Origin: Rhizoclosmatium globosum
Lineage: Eukaryota; Chytridiomycota; Chytridiomycetes; Chytridiales; Chytriomycetaceae
Assembly (NCBI GenBank): GCA_002104985.1
Contig: MCGO01000094.1
Location: 1-64,000, forward strand
Length of the DNA: 64,000 nt
Direction of reading: 5' to 3'
Under the pieces are notes generated by a model, which was not told where the DNA came from, made no database searches, and was given only the letters and a program-made list of their open reading frames with translations. The position numbers and the translations under genes are program-made. Shown piece by piece: positions 43,671 to 55,926 of this stretch. Numbering within the stretch: the first letter of the stretch is position 1; each line of letters starts with the position of its first letter.

Positions 43671-46600
43671 CTATATACAGTTATTACGTTTTTTTGCCAA
43701 ATCTTTCAACACAGATTTAAGTGTCTCATTAACGGCAGCTTCATCAAATGCCTTCAGTCCTTCCAAAATCACCAGAGCCAACCCGTTGTCAAGCAATGAT
43801 GAATTCGCAGAAAATACATAGTCCAGTGAATCAATTTCAATTCGTTCGACTAATGACTCGATTATTTGCTGAGCGTCGTTACACACCTTCGAACCAACAC
43901 AAATGATAGCAATGTCATTCAGTATTGGTATATGAGTCATAAATTCTTCGACAGAAGCTATGATAGACAAAGTCGCTGTCGGAGCTATACTGCTTATCGA
44001 TTGAAGCAACGCGGGCATAACAGCGTCAGCAAAAGTAACAAATACATCTGACCAAATCATGACGTGCCCCTTTCCGTTCTCACCAAACATAATCTGCTCA
44101 AGCGACGTAATAATATTCGCGTCTTGTAGATTGTGAAGACCATCCAAAGGAATTAAACCATGCGGAAGGGGTGACGATTGTGAAAGAGAGTTCTTGTGAA
44201 TTGCAGTCATGTTTGAATGCATTTGCTCTACGGCGTTCTTGCAAACCACAGAACCAAGACAAACGATGACAGTCTCATTCAATGAAAGAGTGTTCCGCGT
44301 TAACTCATCAACAGAAGCTACGACAGAGACGTTGGCGTTTGGAATAAGGTCAGTAACCAATTGAACAATCCGTGGTTGAATCGCTTGTGCGGTCGTGAGA
44401 TAGTTATCAGACCAAACCACAATTCGACTTGAGTTTGAACACGCTGTTCTGGCCACGACTAAATCCGTGTCTCTGAGAGCGAAAAACTGATACAACAATG
44501 CAGCAAAGCCAGCCCACGCAAACTGAAACAATAACCTCCAAAGAGTTTGATTCGAGAACATTGTGGTGCATTTTTCGTCGACCCCAGAATGAACAATCGC
44601 ATTGATTTCTTCAACCTCTTTGGTATGCAATTCAGCTCCAGCCGCGTCAATAGACTCAATCAAAGCAGTCGCTTCATACAATGCAGCATTCGCAGCTTCT
44701 CTCGCGCGTGTAATAGCTTCCAAATTCTCCAATACTTGTGAAACCTCGCCCGCCATTCGCTCAAACCGCACTACATCTGTTTCCTCCACAAACTCATAGT
44801 CATCATTGATAGAGTTGTTTGGCACAAGTTGAGAATCTTTGTCGTCGGATTCGGAAGTGCTACTACGCAAATCGGCGGTGCGTTCTTCAATGATGGTGTC
44901 TAGGGGCAGGCCAAAGAGAGGTGGCAGTGGAATTGAGTCCACTCGAGATTCAACAATATCTGAAGTTACTTGAATGATCGGTCCCGAATAGGTACGGTCA
45001 ATTTCGAACGCGTTTGCTTCATCTTCTATGTCACTGTCCTCCAAATCAGATTCATCGGGGTCGTTGTCGATATCAAGAGCGCGATGTGAAGTTGGAATTC
45101 TAATTGGCTGGGAACGCTTTGTATTACTTGGTACTTCTTTAATAACCTTGTTTGTTTCAAAGGTTATTTCGTTGATAGCCTTATTTGAAGTCACTTCCTC
45201 GATGGATTCAGTGAATTCATCAAGCTCTTTGATGTCCTACGCTCAATTAATGCAATATCTTAATCGACAAAAAATCGAAACTTACAGCACTCAAAGTTTC
45301 ATTTGGTTGACTTTGAAGTCGTCGACCGTTTTCCAATTCCAGACTGTGAGTTTCTTTTATGCGCTCCATCTCTTCAGATATGGTTTGTTTTTCAGTATTT
45401 GCTTGCAACAGCTGTGGATGTGAAGGTCAAACGTGTACAGGTTTTCAAGTACAAACCTCAAAGTCACGATGCTGTTGATCGTTTCTCAGAATTTTAACAA
45501 AATTGCCAAGCTCCTCGATCCTATTTACGTATCCAGCGATCTCTGTTGCATGAACCTACGTGCAGTATATTATAACTAAAAATTGAAGAGCGATATCAAA
45601 CCTCTGTCTCAGTCTGGTGTTTTGATTTCAAGCTTTGAATAAGGCTATATGCTGCTCGTAAGCGTCGGTTGGATTCGGCTAACTCGGAAGCATGTTTCTA
45701 AGCTTTTTTAACGTCCATATCGAGCAAATGTATGAGTTTTTACTTTCGCATCATGCTCCTGGGCGGCATCCATTCGATTTACTTGTCGAGTGTAATCTTG
45801 GGCTTGTTGTTCCGCATCAGCTTTGGTTGCATCATGTGCCTGCAAATAAATCAGTTTGTATTACAAACTACAAGTTGGTACCTGTCGCTCTTGTTCGTAC
45901 AATGCCTTGTATTTTTCCAGCTCGGATTTGATTTCGAGGTCATGAAGGGTGGTATCTATTGGATATTTCAGAATTATTAAATTGAGCGACAAAGTAAAGA
46001 AACCTTTGCTTCGTTACTGTCAATTTCACGCTGAGTCGCTTGATTTGAGCCTGGATTAAGTAACAAAAGAAGTAAATTCTCTCCAACTTGTAATGAGAAT
46101 TACGAAACCTCCAATTCTGCCCTTGTATTTTCATGATCTTCCTGCTCTTGCGAAAGTTGAGCATGTAATTCCAGGAGACAGGCACTCTGATGAGAGGTCG
46201 TCAACATTGATCGTAGGAATAGGTACCAAAATCTTTACCAGATATTCGTGGCTCTGTTGGATCCCGTCATGTTGTTCTCGACTTTGAATAACGTCCTTCT
46301 CAGCCTCTTGCAATCTTTCGAGCAGCCTAGATGAATCAGTGAGTTTTCTGTTGAAGGCTGCACATCGACAATACCTTGCTTCCGCTGTTTCCCACTGTTT
46401 TCTCGATACTTCATGCTGCTCAATCAAAGCCAACATTCTCAGATCCGTGCTTTGTGAGTCACCAATTAAAGCCAAATATTGTGCATTTGAAACTTCCAAT
46501 CGAGATTTGAGAGCTTCAATCTCTCTTTGCGTTGCCACTAAGAAATGGATTAGAACAAACACATGGTGTTATTGGGGTAATCACGTTGTTGGCTCTTGGC

Positions 46601-47777
46601 GTCAATCTCAATCTGATTCATCTGCAACAAAAGAGCGATAATTTCCTTCTGCAGCGCTGTTTCAATGCAATCCGACCTTGATTTGTATTCAACATAGTCG
46701 GAATGTATTTGTTTTCTTGCCGCTACTCCAGCTCATACTGCTCAAAATAGCGTTTGGAACGTTGAGTGAGATCCGTTATCTCAGCACGCAGATGTTCAAT
46801 TTGAGACTTCATTCTCACAGATTCACAAGAAGACTCCGATAATTTTTGTTCGAGCATTTCAATTTCGCGGGATTGGTGAGCTATTCATTTGGGGCTATTA
46901 AGCAGTAGTCGTTAATCATAACGATGGTATTACCGCGAGCAAGTTGATCAGTATCATTTATACGTTCAAGCTGCGACTTTGTTGCGTTAATTTCGGCGAG
47001 AAGATTTTCCATGGCTCTGACGACATCATTTGAGGAATTAGAAGGACGTAATGAAGCCGAAAGTTCGTCAGCAAGGGAAACCTCCAGCGTTTCTTTTGGA
47101 ACTTGAGGAATCGCCACGTCGATTTCGTCAAGAAGTAAAGCCTCCGATTCATTTCGTGAGTCGTTTCGCGAGTTATGAACGTTCAATCGCTTATTCGCAG
47201 CATTTCTGAGAGTGCACTAAATACTGTTTGAGTGTGGCAGTCACGGAATTCATATTCGAGTTGAATGAGGCTAGAGTCTATAAGCAAAGGCGGTAAATTA
47301 TGTAAAAACTGATACCTTTGATTCTTAGTATGGCTTCGACAAATACGTCTTGTATGTCATGAGGTATGGAATTTGCAACACCATCGTTTCCAGAATGAGG
47401 ACTTCCAGAGTAGAATTCACAGTTAAAGCACGAGCTAAAGCCAACAATCCCAGCGAATCGACATTGTTTCCGGTCAAGTTGAGTGCTTTGAGGCCCGTGT
47501 TGGATTGGAGGCCTATTCGATTGAGCAAATCAGATGAATCCAACAAACAGACACGACAAACCTCGGCCAAACGAACAACATTTTCTGAATCCAAATCCGA
47601 ATTACTCAAATCGAGTTCTTTAATCGACGCGTTTCTGCGCAACTCGTCGACCAAAAGAGCAACTTCGAAGGTCCCTTCTTCAATTACAAAGTCGCTTTCT
47701 TCAAAAGACGATTCGTTTTGATCGATTGAATTTGTGTCGGAGTTGGTTTTGGAGTTGTGTTTTGGATTGAGGAACAT
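43671..47777 (-). CDS. LRR / coiled-coil membrane protein with twin C-terminal domains
   Basis: Thirteen exons: 47777-47316, 47277-46934, 46880-46585, 46537-46375, 46326-46239, 46186-46109, 46050-46004, 45955-45882, 45839-45744, 45697-45602, 45555-45457, 45411-45286, 45236-43671. Order: ribonuclease-inhibitor-type LRRs (IKELDLSNSDLDSENVVRL, LKALNLTGNNVDSLGL), a long coiled coil made of small exons, an acidic linker, one membrane helix (LWRLLFQFAWAGFAALLYQF) and two related ~95-aa units (VVWSDNYLTTAQAIQ..VIVCLGSVVC and VMIWSDVFVTFADAV..AIICVGSKVC). Frame breaks by -1 near 47388, 47191, 46726 and in the 46186-46004 exons. No known family for the whole; N-glycosylation sites in the C-terminal part suggest it is lumenal or extracellular. 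Confidence 0.7.
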
Positions 47778-48101
47778 CGAATGAAGGAGACGTGGTTGGC
47801 ACTTGCGGGTGGTTGGTTCTGGTTGGATGGCATTGAACGATGGTTCTTGTTTAGTTTCAGGTTGGTTTGGCTGGTTTGGCTGGTTGCGATGGCCGTGGAT
47901 TCAGGCGCTGATGTGCCAAGCATCAGCGGAATCGACTTGTTTGGATAAAGATGCTGTGTTGGAAGAATATTCTTCTCTATTGCTTATTTATCTCGCATTA
48001 CTTTCTATGCCACCACCGGAGGCTATACAGTATGGAATATGCTTATAACATCAAAATCTTTTATTTGTTCATAGCCAACATTCCTATGTCAAACCTTGTA
48101 C

Positions 48102-48484
48102 TTAGAACTCCTTAGAAACTTCCACACGAACAGCCGTTCCGTAACAAAGTACTTCACTCAAACTGGTACCTCCAGTTCCCAGCTGCTCCTCATTATATTG
48201 TACACCAATAACGCAATTGGCGCCAAGAGAAGCAGCCTCCTCAACCATGAAATTGTACGCCTCCATTCGAGTATCCTCGCTTTGCTTCTTGTATGTGAGG
48301 TTCACCCCTCCCACAAGGGACTTGAGGTCGGCACCAAACGCGGTCACCAAGTTGCGCGAGCGAACAGTCAAACCGCGGACCATGCCAAGTTGCTGAGTAA
48401 TCTTGTATCCTGCAGGAGCGAAAGGAATTGTGGAACAAACGCGAATGGAATGGCGTCGCTACGTTCAATCTTCTTGAAGTCCAT
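48102..48484 (-). CDS. YbjQ/UPF0145 (heavy-metal-binding-like) domain protein
   Basis: Two exons (48484-48463, 48409-48102), 53-nt intron, 109 aa, the usual size. Family blocks: YKITQQLGMVRGLTVRSRN, SLVGGVNLTYKKQ, AYNFMVEEAASLGANCVIG and EVLCYGTAVRVE. YbjQ proteins are mainly bacterial homopentamers of unclear function; eukaryotic copies are fewer. An alternative reading without the intron keeps one extra conserved Gly before YKI but needs a frameshift. Lies downstream of the MYND genes on the same strand. Confidence 0.8.
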
Positions 48485-48681
48485 TATCAATTGCAAAGGA
48501 TCGCAGGATCTTTTCTTGGTGATTGATATGATGCCACTGCTCTCGCTTTTTAATGTTTGAGGGCAGTTGAACCATGCACTCAAATTTGAGGCACTTATTT
48601 TCTAACGGAATTAAATTTGAGACTCTCTCACTTTTCAGCAGCCTGACAAGAATGGATGAGAAAAACAGAGGTGATTTTATT

Positions 48682-50276
48682 TCACACCTCCTTCTTGCTT
48701 CTGAAGTACAAACAATCAGCTTTGTGTTTTGGCCAGTCCTGTTTCTGGCACAACGGGCTACAATAGCGAACCATTCCACAAGCACCACATGATTTGAATT
48801 TGGTATCATCTTGTTGCGTTTCATTGCATCCAAAACAGCGAATCTCGTCTTCTTCGTAAACGTAATCCTTTGGTGTACTCTTTGGGTTGCACATGGCCCC
48901 CATTCCTTGCATGAGCGTCATCATTAGCGGAACATATTTTACAGAACCGCTTCCAGCGGCGACGACACCAGGCGGGTTACGAACAAGTCGCATAAACAGC
49001 TTCAATCGTGCATCATAATTCGCCAACTTTCCTTCCTGCAATTGCTGGTCAAACTCATGAATCCACTTCCAGCCCTTAAGCGCAGCCTGGATTTCCGAGA
49101 ACGTAATCTTGCCAAGACCCAAACTTGAGATATATTCTTCGGGATTTTTTCGCATTTTCAATGAACGAGACAAATCGTGCAATCTCAGAAGGCTCGAATG
49201 TAAGAGCGGCAGTCAGTTTCTCTGACCAAATAGTCAACTCCGGTGTCCACTTTGATTCAAACTCCGTCCTCAACTTTTGAGTCGTACGTCGCATCAAGAT
49301 GGACTGCTCAGGTTTAGCTTCAGGGTCATCTGCAGTAGACAGTAGAGCCAATTCAGTAATATTGAATGGTATAAGTGCATTCATCAGGAAATGAATGAAC
49401 TGCGTCCAGGGATCGCGATCCGAATCTCGCCATGACAAGGGAAATACTGTTTGAAGACTCAAAGCGCGAATAGTCTGAACGCAGAGTCTTCTAGTCTCAA
49501 AAAGGTGTTCTGCATCGTCTGTAAGTTCCCTCGATAAATCAGCAGCCGGATGAGGCACAGTCGTCTTTGAAAACGTTTTCGAAGCACGTACAGCTCGATG
49601 CGAGAGAAAGCGCTCAGCGGCGTACGTTAGTCGCGATTGGTGCTCCGTGATTGCCGTTGCTGAGAATTTGGACGAATAGAAGGTGTTGGCAATTGAGATG
49701 CCAATGTTGATTCAAGATCCGCATCTGAAACGTCTTTCATAGCCCTTCTTGCAGCTTCACGGCTTTTCTGGCTGTTACTTCAAGTTCCAGACCCTTTCTC
49801 TGAGTCTCCAATGTCAACGCCTCCAACTCTGGCAAATTGACATCATCCATAAATCCAGCAGCTTCTTTCCACTTGATTTAGATGATTTGCCATCCACAAA
49901 GATGCCTTCATTGCTTCATCCCACTCATCTTCATCACACTCGATATCGAGGGCAACACTCAATGCATTTATGATACCAAGAACAGCGTTTTTGTTTCCAA
50001 TCGTGTCTTCAGGAAGCGGCGTTGATTGACAGAGCAAAGCCTTCGTCACTTGAGCTACATCATACATTCGCTGTTGAGGAGAGAGACGGCAAAACACCGG
50101 AAACTCGTATGGATCGTCGTTGCAAGCTTCTTTGAGGTTTTCGTAGTAAAGCTGATGACAAGGATTTAAGTTAATACGCACTGGGATTGCGAAAACAAGC
50201 AAACCTGGACACAGTGCGCAAACAATGGCTGCAATTGCACAGGCACTTTCATGTATGGAACGGATGATAAATTCAT
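48682..50276 (-). CDS. MYND-type zinc-finger protein, copy 1 (several frame breaks)
   Basis: Exons 50276-50205 and 50151 onward (53-nt intron shared with copy 2). N-terminal MNLSSVPYMKVPVQLQPLF, then RLSPQQRMYDVA. A helical middle (LFETRRLCVQTIRALSLQTVFPLSW) is shared with copy 2. The C-terminal MYND finger is complete: CFGC, CGACGMVRYCSPLCQ, HKADC. Conserved protein changes frame at least four times (about 49870, 49755, 49680 and a run of six T near 49147), the last by one extra base. Could be a decaying paralogue or consensus error. MYND fingers bind short Pro-rich ligands; role unknown. Confidence 0.6.
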
Positions 50277-50386
50277 GGCTTCCTCCGGAGATGTGCATTC
50301 ACCATAGCAAGATAGCCACGGTCAGCTGAGCTTGACATTCTTTTTTGGAAAGTAAACAATTTATATATAAAAACGAAGGAAACGTT

Positions 50387-52112
50387 TCAGACCTTCTTGC
50401 TTCTGAAATATAGACAGTCTGGTTTATGGTTTTCCAGTCAAGCTTTTGACACGCAGGCGAACAATACCGAACAATACCACACGCAGCGCAAGCCTTAAAC
50501 TTGACATTTTCAGGTTGAAGATTATAACACTGCTTACATCGAAGTTCATCGTCTTCGTACTGATATTCCTGCGGGTGTCGTTTGAACTCAGCCAACATTC
50601 CGTTACCGTTCATGAAAGTGAACATGAGTGGGACAGGCGTGCCATAGTATTCGGCGAAGGCTCTGGAACCAGTTTCTCAAAGAGCTTCAAACGAGAATCC
50701 CAAGTTGGCAATAACCCTTTCTCCATCTGAGCATGGAATTCTCTGATCCAATTCCATCCTCTCCAGGCTTCCGTCAACTCACTGAAATTTACAATTCCTT
50801 TCAGTCGAAATGGCGGGAACTCTAGCGCATCAGCCGTCAAAATATCAAGATAATTCATATAACTGCTTGCTGCTCAATCCGATCGGTGAAAATGACATAG
50901 CTATCATAAGTTTCTCTGCCCACACAGTCTGAGATTGCGTCCAACTCGACTCATATTCGACCCTCAATTTTTTGGCAGTACGTCGAATAAGTGCTGAACG
51001 TTCAGGGTGGTCGTCAGGGAAGTCAGGACCACAAAGGAGATGAAGAGCAGGTGGATTGAAACTGAAAGCCCACTAATCAGGAAGTCAAGAACTTGTTCCA
51101 CTTTCGTGTATCACATTCACGCCAGGACAGTGGAAAGATGGACTCTAATTGAGAATCACGAATGGCGCGAAAACAGATACGTCGGTACTGGAATTGGGAT
51201 ACACTTTCGTCTTCCAGTTCACGAGAGAAATCAGCCGCAGGGTGAGGTGGGGATTCCATTGGTGTAAATGTGTCAGATGGTTTTTGAAAATACTTGGCGA
51301 ATCCAGGTATACCAGCAAGTAGAGCTGGAATGGAATCAGGTTCAAACTTTTGAGCATTGACGTGTGGACTTGGTCGAGGCGGCTTTTGTTTCGCGAAAGC
51401 TTGTTCCTGCAATCTCGCTTCCAGCTCTGTATCAGTGAGGTTTGTTGTTGCTTTAAGGGCTCGCTTTGTAGCTTTTAGATCCTGCGCTTCGCGTTCCGCA
51501 ACGTCTCTCATTGTTTGGTTCAGCCAAGAATCAGACGACGTCAGTGTAGCTTTGAATGTAGGCTCTATTCCGGGTTGACTGCCAATGTCTTGACCCTTCG
51601 TAACAGCAGGCTTCTTAGCTCCAGATACTACTTTCTTCTTCACCGGTTTCTGCCAATCCACAAAAATGCTTTCATCTTCCTCATCCAGGTCATCGAAATC
51701 AATTTCGCACTCAAGGGCAGTTCTCATAGCATACAAGATCCCAATCAGAGTATTTCGATTTCGAATAGAATCAGTTGGCAGTGGAGTATGGCTGCAGAGC
51801 AGAGCACGAGCCATTGTGGCAACGTCGTACATTCGCTGGTGTGGCGAGAGACGGCTGAAGACTGGCAGTTCGAATGTAGTGTCGTTGCAGTCGGCTCTGA
51901 GGCTGTCGTAGTAGAACTAGACCGGGAGGGTGAGCTAGTTGTTCTGGGATGATTGCTTGGCTCACCTCAACAGCTGCTGAAAACAATGGCTGTAAAGGAG
52001 GCGGAATCTTCATAAAGGGACTCGCGATAGCTTCATTGGATGGTCTGTGGGGCCATGGAGAAAGGAACGTGGCAAGGAACAGCCGAGGAGGAGTGGCCAA
52101 TGGTTCGGACAT
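50387..52112 (-). CDS. MYND-type zinc-finger protein, copy 2 (several frame breaks)
   Basis: Exons 52112-51966 and 51916 onward (49-nt intron, same place as copy 1). Shares RLSPHQRMYDVATMARALLC and RRICFRAIRDSQLESIFPLSWREC with copy 1. The MYND finger reads CKQC..ACAACGIVRYCSPACQKLDWK; its final HKPDC is only found one frame over, after a CC run near 50425, and that frame ends at 50387. Further shifts occur near 51090, 50870 and 50645. Between copies there is about 110 bp. Middle contains a basic linker (KPVKKKVVSGAKKP). Confidence 0.6.
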
Positions 52113-52279
52113 TGTTCGGGCCTTTGGAAATGTTTCTTGTTAATGCCAAAGAGTAAATTAAGTTTCCTAGATTTCCTTTATAAAAACAAAGGAGATAATG
52201 TATTCAAGTGGTCTTTCTTATACAAACCATAACACACCATCCACCACAAATTGCAAAAGACGTCAAAACACTAATTAAT

Positions 52280-53056
52280 TTAGTATCCGAAAGCAGCCAA
52301 CTTGGCGTTGACGGCATCAACCTCTCCAGCAACCTTGGCAGCAGCCTGAACCTTGAGCTTGTTGAGAGCCTTCTTTCTGGCAAAGTAGACCTGGTTCTTG
52401 GCCTTTCTCTTCTCCTCCAAACGCTCAACAACACCCTGGTATTTCCATCCCATCTCAGAAGAGATACGCTTGACGGTACAGAACTTGCGTCCTGGCTTCA
52501 AGCGGAGGACACGGAGAGCAGCTGGGACAACGACACGCTTAACCTTGTCGTATGGTGGTGGGACACCCTCGAAGACCTTGAGGCGCTCAAGGGCAGCAGC
52601 TCCACGGGCGGTCTTGTGTGGGATCATACCTCTGATGACTCTGTAGAAGATTCTGGATGGGGCACGGAAGTGGAAGGCACCACGCTGTGGGTTGACGATC
52701 ATTCTCTTACGGAGGTAAGCCAAGTACTTGACTATTTCGGATGAATTTGATCAGTTATGTCGAATATTTTGGAAGTCTCATGGTTTGATACTCACGCTTG
52801 TTTCTGTAGAAGGATCCAGAGACGTTGAGCTCCTCGCAACGAACAACGGTAACCTTCTGACCGTTGAGGAGGTGCTTGGCGACAATGGAGGTAAGACGAC
52901 CGATCAAGTGGCCCTTTCCGTCAATAACGATTTCCTAATTGAGGGGGGAGGAGTTGTCAGACTCTCATTCGACCCAAAAAACAGACAGGCTCCCAGAATC
53001 TGACGAAGGAGGAGGAGGATAGTTGAATTTGAAGTATGTACCTTCTGGTAAGTCAT
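52280..53056 (-). CDS. RPL16: 60S ribosomal protein uL13 (L16/L13a)
   Basis: Three exons: 53056-53042 (only MTYQK), 52934-52796, 52734-52280; introns 107 and 61 nt, 202 aa. Contains [49 protein letters not shown] and [14 protein letters not shown], all hallmarks of eukaryotic uL13. The tiny first exon and the longest intron after it are a common fungal ribosomal-protein gene layout. The codons are strongly biased to C- and G-ended forms, fitting high expression. Confidence 0.96.
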
Positions 53057-53752
53057 TTCTGTTGGAAAGAGAGAGAAAGAGTTAGTTATACGATCGTTCG
53101 TGGTTTGGGGGTGCAAGTGGAGCGAGTGTTTGATGTCAGCCCAAGTCCCCTTCAATGATCTAAATCGACAGTCTCGCACACCATTCAAATCCACCAATTC
53201 ACGCGCAGTTCATAGCATTGTGTTTGTGGGTGTTTGAAGCGGCATGTTTTGACGGGGTCCCTCCTTCCTCCAATCGTCCATCACAAATGGGCCAGCCATC
53301 CAACAGTCCCTCCAACTCCTTAATGTAACTGTAAGAAGTCCAATAGTTGCTGCTGATGATGCGTGGCGACAGTCTGATGATGCGTTCGGGTTGGGATGGT
53401 GAGGGGCGGCACACATGTGGTCACGTACGAATTTGGATACGAAAAATCGAGGGCAACAGGGCCACCTCTCCTGATACTATTCCAATAAACTCACACCTTC
53501 TACTGCACTGCTTCCCTTCTTCCATAGAAGTCGTCAAATTATATTTTTAGCTCTCAATGAGGTACGATTACAATCTCCTTTATCGTCATCAAAAACACAT
53601 GAACAAACAAGTACTAATAAGAGATGATGTATTGGTACCTATCTATAAGTAAAAGGCCAAACGTACGTGATATCAAGAAATAACGTCTATAAAATCCACA
53701 AACGAGGAACCTCCCTTCCTCCTCCAACCACCCCCTCAACAACCTTTCCCAT
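53057..53752. other. Intergenic region upstream of RPL16
   Basis: Holds the presumed promoter of the ribosomal gene and the 3' region of the next gene. No supported coding sequence. A CT/GA-rich tract lies near the RPL16 start. Confidence 0.45.
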
Positions 53753-55748
53753 TTACTTGCTTGTTCTCTCCCACTTGTTTCTCAAATCCTGAACTCCAAG
53801 CTTCTCCTCCTTCTTGACGTACGTAGCCTCCTCCTGCACAATCACAACAGATTCCCGACGATCTGGGATTTGGTGTGGGTACAATTGCTCAGTGGAAGCA
53901 ACACTGGATCCATCCGAAGAACGCTTCTTCTTGTAGAAGAAGGTGCTTTCACCGGTTTCAGTGTGGGCGACAGACTGAGAAGCGCCGAGCTTTTGACGAG
54001 TCAACACTGTCACTGGGAAGATTCCACGCTTGTGACGCTTGGAGACTAATTAAACGCACAAGGGTCAATAAAACGTTAATAACTAGACACCAATTCACAT
54101 ACCAATTTGTCCTCTGGCCCATCCGTCCTCGAAAGTACGCTCGATACCAACAATATCACCAACCTCCAAAGTCAACTCATCCGCTCTGGTTCCGTGGAAT
54201 CCTCTGACGACGACGTGGGTGTTGGAAGGTGGAGGAACGAATGCAGTCAAGTTGGGAACATCGACGTTGACAAAGTATGGGTTTGCATCTTTCTTTCCAG
54301 ACTGCTTTGTTGCGGCGTGTTCACTGGCAGCAAGGACAGCAATGGCCGCAGCGACTTCACCAGAGATTTCCCTTTTTCTCTCTTCTTCAACAACAAGATC
54401 TTCTGCAAGGTATTCCTGGTCCTCTTCAATCACTTGAACAGATGAGGTCTGTTGGGCGTATTGTGTGGTGGTTTCTGTGATTTTCTCCTCCTCGATTTCT
54501 TCTTGAGCAACGATGCGCTCCATTTTGAAGTGCTTCTTTTTCTTGTGCTCCTCCTCGGCGGCAACAGCAGCAACGACGGCGACGGCAGCGACGGCAGCGG
54601 TTTCTTCCTGAACCACACGCTCCATCTTAAAGTGCTTCTTTTGAGTCTGCTCAGGAGCAACAACAGCAGCGGCACCGTAACTGTATCCAGATACGTCTTG
54701 CTCGTACACAGTGGTGGTGTTCTGTGTCACAACAACAGTTTCGGTATCAGTCTTCTTCTCCTCACGTCGTTTTCTGTGGTGCCAGAAACAACCCAAGCAG
54801 CAACAGAGAAGGAACGCGATGATTCCGATGACAATCAAGATGATGGCGAGGGTTGAGATTTGATTGTCTCCGCCTCCAGGAACGACCGGGAGAGCAGTTC
54901 CAGTAACGGTACCGGTTGCTGAAGCGCCACCTTGTCTGCTGTTAGTAACAATCGAGCCGCTGATGGTGGCAGTCTGTTTGCGATTTGTTTAGATTTTTAA
55001 GGAGGTGATGGAAGGGGTGACGTACAATAGATCCAGATGCACCCGGCACACCGTTTGAATTCGATCCAGAAGCAGTTGGGTTAGTTCCAGGGTTGTTGGT
55101 GTTATCAGTGCCTGAAGGGTTGGTGCCAGGGACGTTGGTTCCGTTTCCATTCCCACCATTGCCTCCGTTACCACCGTTGCTGCCATTTCCACCGTTACCA
55201 CCAGAGCCATTGTTTCCGTTACCACCGTTGCCTGACCCTCCGTTACCCCCACTTCCAGAGCCTCCATTGCCACTTCCACTGCCGCTGCCACCACTGCCGG
55301 AACCAGAGCCGCCAGAGCCTGAGCCTGAGCCGCCGCTACCTCCACTGCCGTTTGAGCCGTTGCCAGAACCATTTCCTCCAGCACCAGAGCCTCCACTGCC
55401 ACTGCCAGAGCCAGAGCCTCCACTACCTCCACTACCTCCACTTCCTCCACTTCCTCCATTGCCTCCATTGCCACCATTAGACCCTCCAGAGCCACTTCCA
55501 CTTCCGCTACCACCGTTTCCTCCAGAAGATCCGCCGTTGCCACCGTTACCGCCGTTACCACCGCTTCCACTTCCACTGCCACTGCCGCTTCCACTACCGC
55601 TGCCACTACCTCCGCTACCAGAGCCGCCACTGCCAGGTCCATAGTATCCACCAGCTCCGTATGCTTGAGCTGTAGTTGTAGGCGCCGGAGGCGGTGCTAC
55701 ATAGTTGTACACCTGGCGAGCCTCAAGAGCTGCGTTGGTGTTGTCCAT
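53753..55748 (-). CDS. Single-pass membrane protein: Gly/Ser/Asn-repeat ectodomain, cytosolic KKHFK motifs and SH3 domain
   Basis: Exons 55748-55026, 54973-54103, 54045-53753; introns 52 and 57 nt; 628 aa. Residues about 35-205 are a Gly/Ser/Asn tract; a Ser/Thr/Pro/Val linker follows; one membrane helix (LAIILIVIGIIAFLLCCCLG) at about 290-310; a cytosolic Ala/Glu-rich region with two copies of KKHFKMER(V/I)V; then an SH3 domain (VVRGFHGTRADELTLEVGDI, WARGQI, spliced to GIFPVTVL). No classical signal peptide, so the topology (repeat outside, SH3 inside) is inferred from the basic stop-transfer HHRKRREEKK. It resembles in plan Sho1/Msb2-type surface sensors without being homologous. A second gene 4 kb away shares the KKHFK motif. 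Confidence 0.82.
55093..55644 (-). repeat. Gly/Ser/Asn-coding low-complexity repeat
   Basis: Degenerate tandem array of GGTAGC/GGAAGT-like hexamers encoding GSGGSG and GNGG units inside the membrane-protein gene. The opposite strand is open as a Leu/Pro-rich frame, which is only the mirror of the repeat. Confidence 0.85.
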
Positions 55749-55926
55749 TCAGAGTCGAAATTGGTTCTTGAAAATTTTCCCCAAAGGCGTGATGAGATGT
55801 GCTTTGGATGAGACACCAATCATGATACTGTTTGCGATATGGCAGCTTTACGATGGATTTTAATTTCTCCAAGAGATTTGGTTGTGTCGTTGTGGTTGCG
55901 TGGGTGGAATTTAAAAAACAAGCTGT

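Noticed and set aside
55093..55644. Long Pro/Leu-rich plus-strand frame
   Set aside because: Antisense mirror of the Gly/Ser repeat; no start context or other coding evidence.
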